Origin: Calliopum simillimum | Taxonomy: Eukaryota; Arthropoda; Insecta; Diptera; Lauxaniidae | DNA length: 64,000 nt | NCBI GenBank assembly: GCA_951812925.1 | Contig: OX638370.1 | Coordinates: 114,466,897-114,530,896, forward strand | Direction of reading: 5' to 3' | Part shown: positions 22,613 through 34,469 of the stretch, piece after piece | How positions within the stretch are numbered: position 1 is the first letter of the stretch | How the letters are laid out: each line of letters begins with the position of its first letter | Made by a program: the position numbers and the translations under genes | The notes under the pieces: generated by a model | The model's input: the letters and a program-made list of their open reading frames with translations, nothing else | What the model was told of the DNA's origin: nothing | Database searches by the model: none

Positions 22613-24204
22613 CTTTTCACTTCAAAAATCTTAGCCGCCAAAATGATTTTCCGTTTTTATTATGCAAAGCTTAATATATTTAAGTACCTCATGTTAATAT
22701 TTTTTACTCCATAGACACGCAGTGTTTGAACAAAAGTTTTGCCTTTAAATGTGCTCCACCCAAAACTCTCTATGTTTCGTTGCCGTTCTTTGTTTATGTA
22801 AGTATTTATGCATGTATATGTGCATACGAATATGCTGTAGGTCCTTTTCTTACTTGTATTGGTGATTATGACTACGCATAAATCCATTTCATAGTCATAA
22901 ACAAATTGTTGCTAATTGAAATGAGTCAATTCTACCCTATGGAAAGAAAATACGTTAAAGAGTAAACGAAATTGTGTGTCGAGAGAGTGACAAAGACAAA
23001 AAAAAATGTGAAAAGGAGCCTGAGAATTGAGTAAATAACCCCAATCAAGTTTCCATCAATTTCAATGTATTTATAGTGAAAATTTTAAGTGTGAGTGTAA
23101 TGCTTTGATTAGGCTCTTCATTAAGACACTCACTCTGTTTGTAGTTTGGTTTTGACACATTGATAGATAAAGAACCAGAGCTTAGTTTATAGAAATTATT
23201 TGCAACAAAATAAACAAATTTCCCAGAAATTTTGCCAACTGTTGATGTTGTCCTCTTTAGTTGGTGCTTTAACAGAAGTTGATTAAATTAATTTGGACAT
23301 AATCTACAATGTTGACATCGTTGGATTAGTATTACAAAATTTTTGGTCAATGCTGTGTGAGTTTTTGACATTAAGTTTTTTTGATCATTGAAACTTTTAA
23401 TTAATGTGATTATATTTGCATTTGTTTTAGAATTTTACTTAAAATAGATTAAAATTGTTTTCATAATTTCCAGAATTAAGTTTTCATTCATATTGTTAGA
23501 ATATGTTTATTGAAAGATGTGAGAAAAATCGATACTGATGTGAATTGACTGAAAAGTGTTTGACAATAATCGTATTAGTTAAAAACTAATCACTTTCAAA
23601 AAAACATATTCACTCAGTGTGTAACCGATAGGCTCACGAAATTTCTGTGCAATAGGAAGAGAGTCTAAGATGTATAACTGAAGAAATATAGGGAAAAAGC
23701 TGACTTTTTGACTTGGACCATTAAAAATGATATTATATAACACTTTGGTGGCCATTTTGGTATGAAAAATGTCCTATTGACATACTTTTGTATAATAACT
23801 AGAATCGCCCAATAGTCAAAATTTGACCACAAATGTATTAAATAATTTTGGTACTTTTTGGACAGTTTTAGTACTTTTTTTGCAATTTGGTACAAAATAG
23901 AAAAGCTCATTTATCATCCCTGGTACAATGACATATGTGAAACCAAAAGACAACAAAAAACATGAAGTCAGTCAGCTTTTTGTCTGTATCCTCTCAATTC
24001 TGTGTGATCGCGTATTTTGAAGTTGTAAATATTGAAAAATTTGCTTTTAATTTTTCCTGGCTTAATGACAAAATATTAAAATAATTTTAACTTTGTGCAC
24101 ATTTACACATAAATTACTTTTTAATGGTGTATAATTCAAAGTCGTACTTCAATTCTAACATAGTAAAAAAGGTAGGACAAATTTTTGTCTTGCGTATTAA
24201 TATA
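22613..24204. other. Non-coding stretch, no gene seen
   Basis: AT-rich intron-like sequence. No frame or repeat that I can support. Confidence 0.4.
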
Positions 24205-24430
24205 TAGATACCTTACACCCAGGGCGAATTCACTTTGTCCTCCCATTTGAAATGCGGAGAAGAAGGCGCAGCAGTTATGAAATTAATATTCTTGATCAGC
24301 GTCACCTACTGAGTCGATGTTACCATGTCTCTCAGGTTGTCCGTTGAAATCATTAAAATACTTCTATCGTCAAAGTTAGCTTGACTTAATGAAAATGAGT
24401 GAAAGTGGTCAACGGACCCGCCTACAGCCC
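24205..24430 (+). repeat. Fragment of a dispersed fly repeat (TTCTTGATCAGCGTCA core)
   Basis: CCCAGGGCGAATTCACTTTG is followed by TTCTTGATCAGCGTCA, GAGTCGATGT, CCATGTCTCT and GTCCGTTG. This word order is a well-known dispersed motif of fly genomes. The 5' half recurs near 55945-56000 (CCAGGGTATATTCACTTTGT), and the core recurs inverted near 6690. I do not assign a family name. Confidence 0.55.
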
Positions 24431-26589
24431 ATAAAAAAATATATTCAAAATGCAACTTCATGAGTTTTTTTCATGACAATGCAAGCAAAATACAAATAAA
24501 TACTAACGACGGCAAGCGCAAGCTCTAAGCAAAAACTAGTCAAACTAGGACAAGAGGGCGTGGCACCTTCCATTTAAGCAAAAGCTTCAAAATGCTGTAC
24601 AAGTAAGGAGAAAATGGTTTTATTCAATTTAGAAAATTTTTTTTTTTTGTGAAAAAAGAGGTTAATTTCGGATTGTAGTGAAATCACGTTAAGTGTCATA
24701 AACGTAATTTACGTCTATAAGTGTACCGCAACAAGAAACTTGTAATAAAGCAAACGAAATTAGTGAATTGCTTAAGTGCTTCGAAGAAGCATGCCCACAA
24801 ATATACACACGTGCTGTTGCCATATGGAATAGGCTCCTTAGAACTCCAACACAATTCAGCAATACAATAATAATAATAACAATTCAATATGCAATACAAA
24901 GACACTGTATGTGCACATATACACAAATACTTAGCTACTTACAAATGGTTGTACAAATGGTACATTTGTGTTTTTGTTATAACGTCAAAATGAAATTACA
25001 CGAGATCTCTAATTGGTTTCTCCACATAACATACATATGTGTGTTAGCGTATTTGAAGTGTTTTTGAAATGTTTGTGTGTGAATGTGTATATGCATACTC
25101 GCAGAAAAAGAAAAAACGTTGTCATGGTATATTAAATGTTCAGACAAACCAAATAGGAAATTTGTTTAGTGTATTGATGAAGATGCCAACGAATTTCACA
25201 AGTTTCTGAAAGACTTATCAAATTTTTTTTAAAAAGCTATGCAACTTTTAAAGTGTTGATGAACATTTTCATGATATTTCAGATTTTAAAAAATTTTTGA
25301 AATTTTTTTTTAAACTTTTTAAAGTTCCTTTTGTACTCTTTGACAGTTTTAAGATTTTTTAACAATTTCCAATTATTTTAGTGATGATCGACTAATGTGT
25401 CTTAATTTCCTACCCTGTTTTATTTGTTTCCCTTTGTATGTGTCTTTTGAGTTTAATATGCGCACATAACACATTGTCTAATTCTTTTCAATTAGCCACC
25501 AGTGCATACTTACACTCAGTTTTAGTTACATTGTATTAGTGTATTTCTGTGCCCACAGGCATAAGCAAATTTGAGTGTCTGAGTTCAACGTTTCTGCATG
25601 CGTATGTAACAGCTTGGAAAACCCTAACAACTGTAGTCACCATAACTACTACTCCTGCTCTTATTGAAGTATTCTTATGTTCTATGGATTTTCTAATATT
25701 TTCAGTCATTTTGTGTTAAGACGATTACTTTCTTTCAACTATGCTATGGACATAGTGATAAAATAAATAGCATTTATAGAAAATAGCATAATTTTTAGAG
25801 ATACATATAGTGTTACATATTTGTAATATATATTGTTGAATAATTAAATAGTTCTTCAAAAACAACAAACTACAAGCAAATTCATTATCATTTCAAAAAT
25901 ATCATTTTAAAAGTTTTCTGTAACAACCGCCCTAAAGTATGCAACAGTTTCGATCATCAACATGAAAGAGGTTTTCATTTTCACTATCCAAATTCGTATT
26001 AATATCACTTACGCAAATGTCATGAACGTGCAATTCGAAAAGAGAGCGCAATGCTCATACCAACTTGAAGCTAATAATGTTTTGTATTAGTAACTAATTT
26101 ATAGGGTAAAGACGATAGGCAAAGACTATAATGAGTAAATTTCTCGAAATAAAAATTTAAGCTGTTGAGAGGATTTTGAAGGTAAATATTTCTTTTAGGT
26201 ATTTAAGTTCACATGGTCATAAAACTTAAACAAAAACTTAAAGAAAGTCAAAAAAAAAAAAAATTTTTTTTTAAAATTTTTGTTAAAATTTTTTAATTTT
26301 TTTTTTCAAATTTTTGTTAAAAATTTTTTTTTGTCAAATTTTTTGTTAAATTTTTTTTTTTTAAAATTTTTTTATAAAAATAATAATTTTCTGTCCAAAA
26401 TTAAAAATTTTTTTTTAAAATTTATTTTTTTTTTGAGAATTTTTTTATAAAACTTTGCTTTTAAACTCAATAAAAAAATATTTTCGTAAACTTTATTTCC
26501 CTGAAAACGAAGGTTGCATTTTAAGTTTCTGGAATATACTTAGTACCCCTAGTGTGTTTGCGGATGCAAATTTTTATGACAGTTAAAAA
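24431..26589. other. Non-coding stretch; T-rich low-complexity block
   Basis: No supported gene. 26255-26455 consists of A and T runs (AAATTTTTTTTTAAAA types). The small frame at 24768-25067 has no recognisable domain. Confidence 0.4.
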
Positions 26590-27175
26590 GTTTGACATTT
26601 TTGAGTGTGTGTTACTTCTGACGTTAGGTACACTTTCAAACCATGCGTCGAAACACTTTGACCAGCTCGTAGATGATATCTGTAAAACATGCGTTTTAAA
26701 CGTCTTAATCGCTTCTTCGGGTGATGCTAATCGTTATCCACACATCTGGGGTCGAATAGACACATTCGTGAACGTACAACTAGTGACGAAAAATCATGTG
26801 TTTCACATGTATTTCGTATTACTAAATACATGATTTTACGTCACGAATTGTTTGTTCACTAATGCATCGATTCAGCCCCTGAACTTTGATTTTTGGAAAC
26901 CAAAAGTACTCATTGGGTCCCAAAACGTGACTGTAAGTCGGATGACCCATCAATTTGATCAAATAGTCGCTTGTGTAAGAGCTTACATTATTTTTTGTTT
27001 TGTGTGGTTTTATTTCAATTTATCAAAATCTTCTGATGAACAAAAGGTCGTGTACCACGCTGAATTGACAGTCTCTTCGTTTTCAAGAGCAACAGAAGCC
27101 ACATGGCCGGTTTTCGTGTAACAGCACGCTACTATTTTATTCGCATAGCTCCAAAGTCGCACAACTTTTGTTTAA
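26590..27175 (-). pseudogene. mariner-type (Tc1/mariner) transposase pseudogene
   Basis: Minus-strand blocks in order match the C-terminal half of mariner transposases: TKVVRLWSYA (about 27171-27140), KTGHVASVALENEETVNSAW (about 27118-27060), LMGHPTYSHVLGPNEYFWFP (about 26955-26895), SPEEAIKTFKTHVL and WSKCFDAWFES (about 26735-26635). The third catalytic aspartate, expected in PND, is GPNE here, and the HDN motif is lost in a region with stops (about 27040-26970), so the protein is dead. A hairpin of about 85 bases splits the pseudogene at 26769-26857. The N-terminal half is not recognisable above 27175. Confidence 0.8.
26769..26857. repeat. Hairpin inserted in the mariner relic
   Basis: GTGACGAAAAATCATGT at 26783 pairs with ACATGATTTTACGTCAC ending 26844. 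The outer GTGAACGTACAACTAGTGAC pairs imperfectly with GTCACGAATTGTTTGTTCAC. It lies between the FWFPKIK and SPEEA blocks, where normal transposases have only about 10 residues. Confidence 0.6.
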
Positions 27176-30100
27176 TTTTCTTAGATCCATTATCTTTGAC
27201 AATGGTGTCTACGCATTTGGAAGCATCTCTGACGACCATCCGACGAGACCCCTTTTTTAAGCATTTGATAATTTATGTAAAATCCAACGCTCACATCGTT
27301 TTTACACCAATCAATTTGTATGCTAGATGGTTTGTTTGCTAATAATGCTACTGCTCAGTTATTTCTTTTTTTCGATAGTTCACATGACTATCTTTTTCAA
27401 TTAGTTTTCTTAAAGAAACGACGTTTTCTGCACTCTGATCTTGAACGGTGTTTCGTCGTCAAACCTCTTTTTCAGTTGATTGATACACCTTTATAAAGAC
27501 AAACTTACTCGAAAATCGTAAAAAATCATCGCATTGAAATTTTTACGGGATAATTCCATTTTTTCTATGAACTGAATTTTTCAAGTGAATATAACACAAT
27601 GTGACAATACCAAATGAAAGATGAGGTCTGACAAAAACTATTCTAAAAAATGTCCAACTTTCAAACTGTCATAAAAATTTGCATAAGAAAATACTTGCGA
27701 TACTACATTCCAGAAACTTAAAAGACAACCTATTTGCATAATAGCATTAAAATTTCGTGAGATCTGGCCTAAATATTCGAACAATTTTGGAGATTTAAAA
27801 AACGTAAAAAGCACTTAGCAAAGGCAAAATATCTCACAAAACTGTGTAGTTGAAATATTTAAAATTTCTTCAATAATATAGAGAACAAAAAAGCGTACCA
27901 TATTGTAAAGGCAGAAAAACGATGAAGAATTTCAAGATTGTTCAAATAGTTTTTATTGTTAAACACTTAAATAGTCTGATATTGATGCGGTTTAAAACTT
28001 AAGCAGCTTCAAGATGGTTGATAAATGTACATAAAGAGTACCTATTGGAAAAATCTAAAAAATGGCATATTCGAGCACATTATATAAAAAGTTCAAGTAC
28101 TTCGGAAAATCAAAAATTTCTGAGAATGTTAAAATGTTGGAAGTTTTGGAAATGTTATTTTGAAGAAATCTAAAAATATCTAAAGAAATTATAACAGTCG
28201 ATTAAGAATATCAAATTTAAGAATATCGAACACTCAATCAATTCCAAAAAAAATTTTAAGTCCAATATTATTGGAATGTTGAATAGCAGCACAAAAGTAG
28301 GAAAATAATTTTTGGAGACGTCGAAAGTTATTGAAAATTACCGAAAACATGAAAAACTTTAAGAAAGACCATCAAGATATTAAAAATGGTAAATTGGTAA
28401 AGAAATCGGATTATTTCGATAGTTCTTTCAGTTGTTGAAGAAAACAGCCGAATGCAGAGAACCAAATTTCAATCTGAGAGGCTTAAAAGTAACAATGTTT
28501 CAAAAATATAAATTAACACAGGTATTAATATGGAAGATCTCAATTCTGAAGTAGAAGAAATTACTCAATGTTTTCAATTTCAACAAGCCGTAGTAATCTG
28601 CTTATTCACCCTACTTTCACATTTGCTAATAACTATATAGTGAATGTATTACCACTTCAACAAATACTTATAACAATGACAACACACGTAGATGCGGTAA
28701 AAATAAATGAGCGACAAGAGTAACTCTAAAGAATGAGAAGACTGGAGAGCACGGAAATGCTGCAGATAGTGAAAATGATAACGAAATACCACGCTGGAAA
28801 AGTATGACAGCTCAATGAGGTAATTTTCAATTTACGCGCGTATACTTCATTATGAGCCATGGGGGCGAAACACTCATATGTGTGTGCATTGCACACAAAT
28901 AAAAGCAATGGATTATATACAGAAGCACTTTCAATGCATTCAATACACACACACACACACACACATACACACAACCAATTATACAAACTACAGTTGTTGA
29001 GTGTAATAAACGTTACCATATTGAGAAAATTGCGCACCTTACAGTAGCGCGCATCCAATACAATTGAAGAAGCAAGCGAGCGTGCGCGCTTCTTTCCATT
29101 TCAACTAACACAAATGCGTTGTCAAGACAATGGCTGAAAGATAATAAAAGAAAAGCAATGGTAACGGAAGAAGCACAATGCTTCTTAAATGCTGAGGCGT
29201 TGGCTGCTGCTGTGACTGCAATTGCGGTTATATAATAAAATCATTTGCAAAACCATTCAACAGGCAGTTAAACCACAAACGTGCCTGTCATGTAGAGCAG
29301 TAGCGGAGTGTTTCCCTTGTTGTTTTCGATTTTTTTGCATACTTGTCGAAGTTTCATAAATGTATATGCTATATGTATGTAAAGCATACACCAACGAAAA
29401 CGCTTACTTCATTTGCCAAAACATAAAGTGTGATGGTTGAGTATGCATTTGATATTATCGATGCTTTTATTTGAAGTGGAATATACAGTAGTTCCGTACT
29501 CAAAGTTTTACCATATTATTGTAGAAAAATTGTAAAAAAAGATGATCAGTAGAAGCAACAAATTGACTAAAAGTCTTAAGTTACATAGACATTCGTCCAA
29601 TTGAGACCAGATTATGTGTTTATGTTCAAAAAAATAAAAATATGGGAAACTTTCAAAATTATTGAGAGCTTAACAAATACTCTCAGCAAGTAGTACTTCT
29701 TAATAAAACATGACACATAATGTATCGATATTATTCTTGCTTAAATCTATCGTAGAAACAAAATATATACTAACATACATTTTAATTAAATAGCCTACTA
29801 GCTATTAAGGAGACACACTTGAAACCCAAATACATTTATTCATTCATTGAAACAAAATTGTGAATTTGCTACAAATGGCGAAAATTGTCAATTGTGAATT
29901 TAAATGTTATTAAGTGTTTTGTGTGCACAGCAACGTTGAAAGCACGCGTTGCCAACTACAAATACAATACACAAACAATTGCATATTAAAGTATTTGTCA
30001 AGTACGTCTATGGTCTACAAAGGACGCTAATAGTTGATAAAGCACTTGAAAATGGCGTGTGGTGAAGTACGATGAAGTTCAAAAATTATGAGAGCAAAAA

Positions 30101-30339
30101 ATTCTCAAAATATTAGGAGAAGCGGTTGGGGAATAATTGGAGCTAAAGTAAAGTTTTCTTCATATTATGGCCAAAACAATACACTTTAGTTTAAAAAAAA
30201 ATAAAAATCGTCACAACAACGAAAATTTAATTCTGCGGTTAGTAAAGGCAAAAAGTTAAGTACAGAAATCTTTAGAAAATTCCCAATTTTTTGTGAAAAT
30301 CAAAGAAAACTTTATTTTCAACGTTTTTTTGGAAGAACA
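27176..30339. other. Non-coding stretch with CA microsatellite
   Basis: CA run at about 28944-28966. No supported gene; the frames at 28726-29058 overlap on both strands across this microsatellite and look like chance frames. Confidence 0.45.
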
Positions 30340-31144
30340 TCTGTAGAGTTTTAATTTTAAATCACTATAGTTCGAAATTTTGAACATTTAGAGTGTTTCA
30401 CTGTAGCAATCTGAAAGAATTAAAAGTAGCTTTAGTCGTAAAAAACTTTGAGAAGAATCTTTGTAGTATTTCTAACACAAGGCCATCGCATTTGTAGTGT
30501 TTCACTCTGAAGGCATCGCTGTAAAAAACCAAAATCATCAAAGTTTTTAAATTTGGAAAATACCATTTTTGGTCCTTTCATATTAAAGACATTGCTGAAA
30601 AAACCAAAATCATAATTTTAAATAATATTTGCAATGTTTCACTTTTGAAGAACTTGCTATAAAAATCCATTTGTTCTTCTAAAATTTTTTAGAAGAACAT
30701 TTGAAGTGCTTCAAAAAAAATCATTTAAGTTTGAAAAAGATTTTGAATAAAAATTGTAATGTTTCAATATTGAAGACATCGATTAAAATTCTGAGGTCAT
30801 TAAAGTTTATAAAATTTTGTGTAGAACATTTTTAGTGTTTTACTCTTGAAGACAACGCTAAGAAAATTTTTAGTGTTCGATTCTTGAAGACATCAAAATA
30901 AAAAAAAAAAAAAAATCCAAAATCAATTGAGGAAATATTGAGAAGAACATTTGTACACTTAGAATAATTTTAATTCATTTTGTTGAACTGCGTACGTATA
31001 TATGCACATTTGTAGTGTATCCAACTTGAAGACATCGCTATTAAAACTTTAAACCATTGGAGTTTAAAAAAATTGTGAGGCAAACATTTGTAGTGGTTGT
31101 ATCTTAAAGGACACCACTGAAAAAGTCTAAAATCATTGAGTTAT

Positions 31145-31183
<39 letters not shown>

Positions 31184-31835
31184 AAATATATGACTAAAAG
31201 TTCAATTAAATAAAAAATCAATTTTCAATATACATAAAATGTCATTGAGTAACACACTTAAAAAATTCTTAAAATCATTGAGTTATAACAAATCTAAGAA
31301 CAACATTTGTAGAGTTCGATTTTTGAAAACATCGAAAAAATAATCCAAAATCATGGATGTGTACAAAAAAAAATTTGGAATTGAAGTGTTTCACTCTTGA
31401 AGAAATCGCTAAAAAATATAAAATTTTTAAAACATGTGTTGTGTTCTTAACTCGAAGACAACGCTAAAAAAAAAAATAATTCTTGGTGCTTAAAAAATTT
31501 TTTAGAATAGCTTTTGTGGTGTTTTACTCTTGAAGTCATTCCTTAAAAAATCCGATATCATTGAAAGAAAATTATTAGAAATTATTATAATAACATTTGT
31601 AGTGTTTTACTCATGAAAACATTGCTAAAAAGTCTAAAACATCATTGACGCTTATAAAAATTTGAAGAAGAACATCTGAAGTCTTTCACTCTTGAAAGAG
31701 GCGCTGAAAAAATCTAAAATCATTAGAATTTGTACATATTGTGAAAAGAACATTTGTAGTGTTTCCAACTTGAAGACATCGCAAAAAGCTTAAAAAATCA
31801 ATGTAGCTTATAGAAAGTCTTGAGCAAGCTTGAAT
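30340..31835. repeat. Degenerate ~100-base tandem repeat array
   Basis: About 13-15 units of 90-120 bases. Each has, in order, ACATTTGTAGTGTTTCACTC, TTGAAGACATCGCTAAAAAA, AAAATCATTGA and TTTATAAAATTTTGAGAAG-like blocks. Units differ by 20-30 percent and carry indels. A 34-T run (31148-31181) interrupts one unit. No coding capacity. Confidence 0.8.
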
Positions 31836-33770
31836 ATGTCATTTACCACGTAAATTGGTCCAACTCCAATCCAATTAAATTAAAAGCGGTCATCAGCCTA
31901 ACAATGAAAGTTTTGTGTTTTTTATTGTTTCAACCCTGAAATAGATAATACGCTCCAATTAGTCTACACAAAATGACACCACCAAATTCGTTGTCAATCT
32001 GTCAACTATTTAGTGTTTTACATCAAAAAGCTTTTCACAACCTTTCATGGGAAACTTTGAAATTCACAAAAGTTTAATCGGGTTATGCATAATTCAAATT
32101 TCATAATGAAAATCCTGCAAATTCTGTTATTTGCATAAATTTTGTGAGAATTGTGTGTAAATGTAACAATAAATTTAAGCTAAATTTCAGAATAACATGA
32201 ACCATGAATTAAAATGCTACCGAAAAAAACCAAACTGACTGGTAAACAACCAACAGCATGCAACGACGAAGGATGAAGGATAACAACAACAAACCTTGCC
32301 AACAGCGCACAACTGATTATGATGAACCGAAAATTTCAGTGCAGCAGCACTTGAATGCATTAAACGCGTAGCAAGCAAGCGTTGCTACGGATTTAAGTGT
32401 TGCCAACGTGCTCATCAAAATTTAACGCTTCACCACAAACTTAATGCAACTCTCACAATCAGATGGAGCGACTGAGCAAAATGAATAAGTGAAACTGGGG
32501 CAGTAGGGAACCAAACGAAAAGAACAATGGAGTAGTTGCAAATAATTAAATGCTGTCCGTTGGTTGCGTGGGTTAAATGCTTGCAACGGCTTGCACTTTG
32601 TAATATTTTTTGAAGTAAAAATTTGTTTGAATTTCCAAAAGGTTTCACTGCCTGCAGTGGATTCTGTTAACTTTTGTTATATGATAATAGAGTGAAGCCT
32701 CTGTTAATGTTGTGTAGTGTAGTCTAGGAAACGTTAGCATAGCTAATTGCATAGCTACAGTTGTTGGTATTGTAAGTAATACATTCAGGTCATAAGTGGT
32801 TCAGCAAAATTTGTTTCAAATTTCATAAAATTTGCAGTGACTAGGTGAGTTTCTGAAGTTTTTATTGTATGGGAACATTTGAATTGCTTAGGGTGTAAAA
32901 ATTGTTTTTGCGAAATTTCCCCTTCAATAGACAATTTTTACTACTTTTTTGCGTTTCTTACTGCGTTTCATATTATTTACTACATATTTTTGTTGGTTGT
33001 TCAGGTATTTCAAATGATACAAATTTTGACCGATTGCCCCAGTTTCGGCGAAAAGCATTTGTTATGCAGTGAGACAAAGACATTCATGCTTTCATAAACA
33101 CACACTCAATGACAGGCATTATTAGTGTTGGTCAAAAATATTTCGCCTTAGCTTGTCATCGCCATTTTATGAGTGCACTTTATGTATGCCGTGCCATGCC
33201 AGTGTTGCTCTTTTCATTGTACTTTTACCAAAGGCAGCCACTTGCGGTGTTAAAACCAAAAGCCTTAATAATGTGCTATTTTTGTTTATTATTGTCCTTT
33301 GTTAGTTGGTTGCTGTGTTCTGTAGTGTTTTTCGTGGTGTTCGTGCTCACCACATCATCATTATTAATTATCACCATAAATAAGTGGGGTTGTAGAGTAT
33401 TCTCTAAATTTTATGGGTCCACAAGCCATGCAGCGTAAACTTTGGTTATCAGCGTGTTGTCTTTTGGTTGGGTTTGAGAGGCGAATATAAAGTTTATTGG
33501 TCTTTTTTTATGTTAAACCTCTTGGCTTATTCCACTTGAAGTAAATTATTGTTTGCGAAAATGCATCGCGAAAGATGTTAATGAGCTATGGGCAACTTGT
33601 TGCATGCAAATTAACTAAAGATTTGATAAGGCACTACAGTTTAATGAGTGTAACAGTGAATTTCTGTAGAGAATTACTCCTTACTCATTATATCTATTAC
33701 AAAAAAAAAAAACTAAAATATTATTAAGCTTTGATTGATAGTCCGGGAGCCGGTAATACTAAAAGTGCCG
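31836..33770. other. Non-coding stretch, no gene seen
   Basis: No supported gene. A 109-codon frame at 33109-33438 is hydrophobic but shows no domain, initiation context or splice support. Confidence 0.4.
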
Positions 33771-34465
33771 TCATCGCGGATTCTGAAATTTTTAATGCAA
33801 AGTGGTAGTTTACACTAAGACGAATAAGAAAAGCTTGGTCAGCATGGTTGTAGCCTGGCAGAAATATTTTTAAATGGTTTTTGAATTATTAATTTTTCGG
33901 AATGTTTTGCCGTCATCGCGGATTTTGATCAATCTTAATATTAATCGATGGTACATTTCATAACCATTCAGAAAAAATCCGGCCGACCAATTTTTTTTTG
34001 CCGAAAATGACCGGCAGATCTATTTTAATGGTGGGTACAATTTCTCTGTTATCACGGAAATTTGTTTTTTTTTTTTTTTTAATTTACGTGTTTTAATGTC
34101 AAATTTAAAAATATCTTGGTATGCGAGCTTAGAAACTGCCGGAAGTACCCACTGTCCCACCATTAAAATAGGTCTGCCGGTCATTTTCATTGGTAAAGGT
34201 TTTACGCAATTTCTTCTTTATGGAAAATTTTACAATTACGTTAATTTTGCTATTGATTTGTACAGCAGGATATACATGAAGCCGATTAAAACGTTAAGCA
34301 TACATTTATTCGTTTTAAACTTTTAGAATTAATCATTTTTTTTAACTTTTTAAATTAAACTTTACCTATAGCTATGCAATTTTTTTCACGATTACTAACT
34401 TGGTCTACCCCTCCCGGCGTTGCCTAGAAATACTATCATTAGTAAATTGTCCTCCATTTATGGTA
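33771..34465. repeat. Inverted-repeat element next to the gypsy insertion
   Basis: GAAAATGACCGGCAG and ATTTTAATGGTGGG at about 34000-34036 return in reverse complement as CCCACCATTAAAAT and CTGCCGGTCATTTTC at about 34155-34190, a stem of roughly 40 bases around a 110-base loop. GCCGTCATCGCGGATT occurs twice in direct orientation (33768 and 33910). This is probably a small non-autonomous element. The gypsy element inserted about 270 bases to its right. Confidence 0.55.
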
Positions 34466-34469
34466 CACT
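34466..34469. repeat. Gypsy target-site duplication, left copy (CACT)
   Basis: CACT directly before TGTAATGG. The second copy is at 51966-51969 directly after CCATTACA. Four bases fit Ty3/Gypsy integrases. Confidence 0.85.

Noticed and set aside
33109..33438. Hydrophobic 109-codon frame
   Set aside because: No domain, start context or splice signals. Such frames are expected in T-rich DNA.
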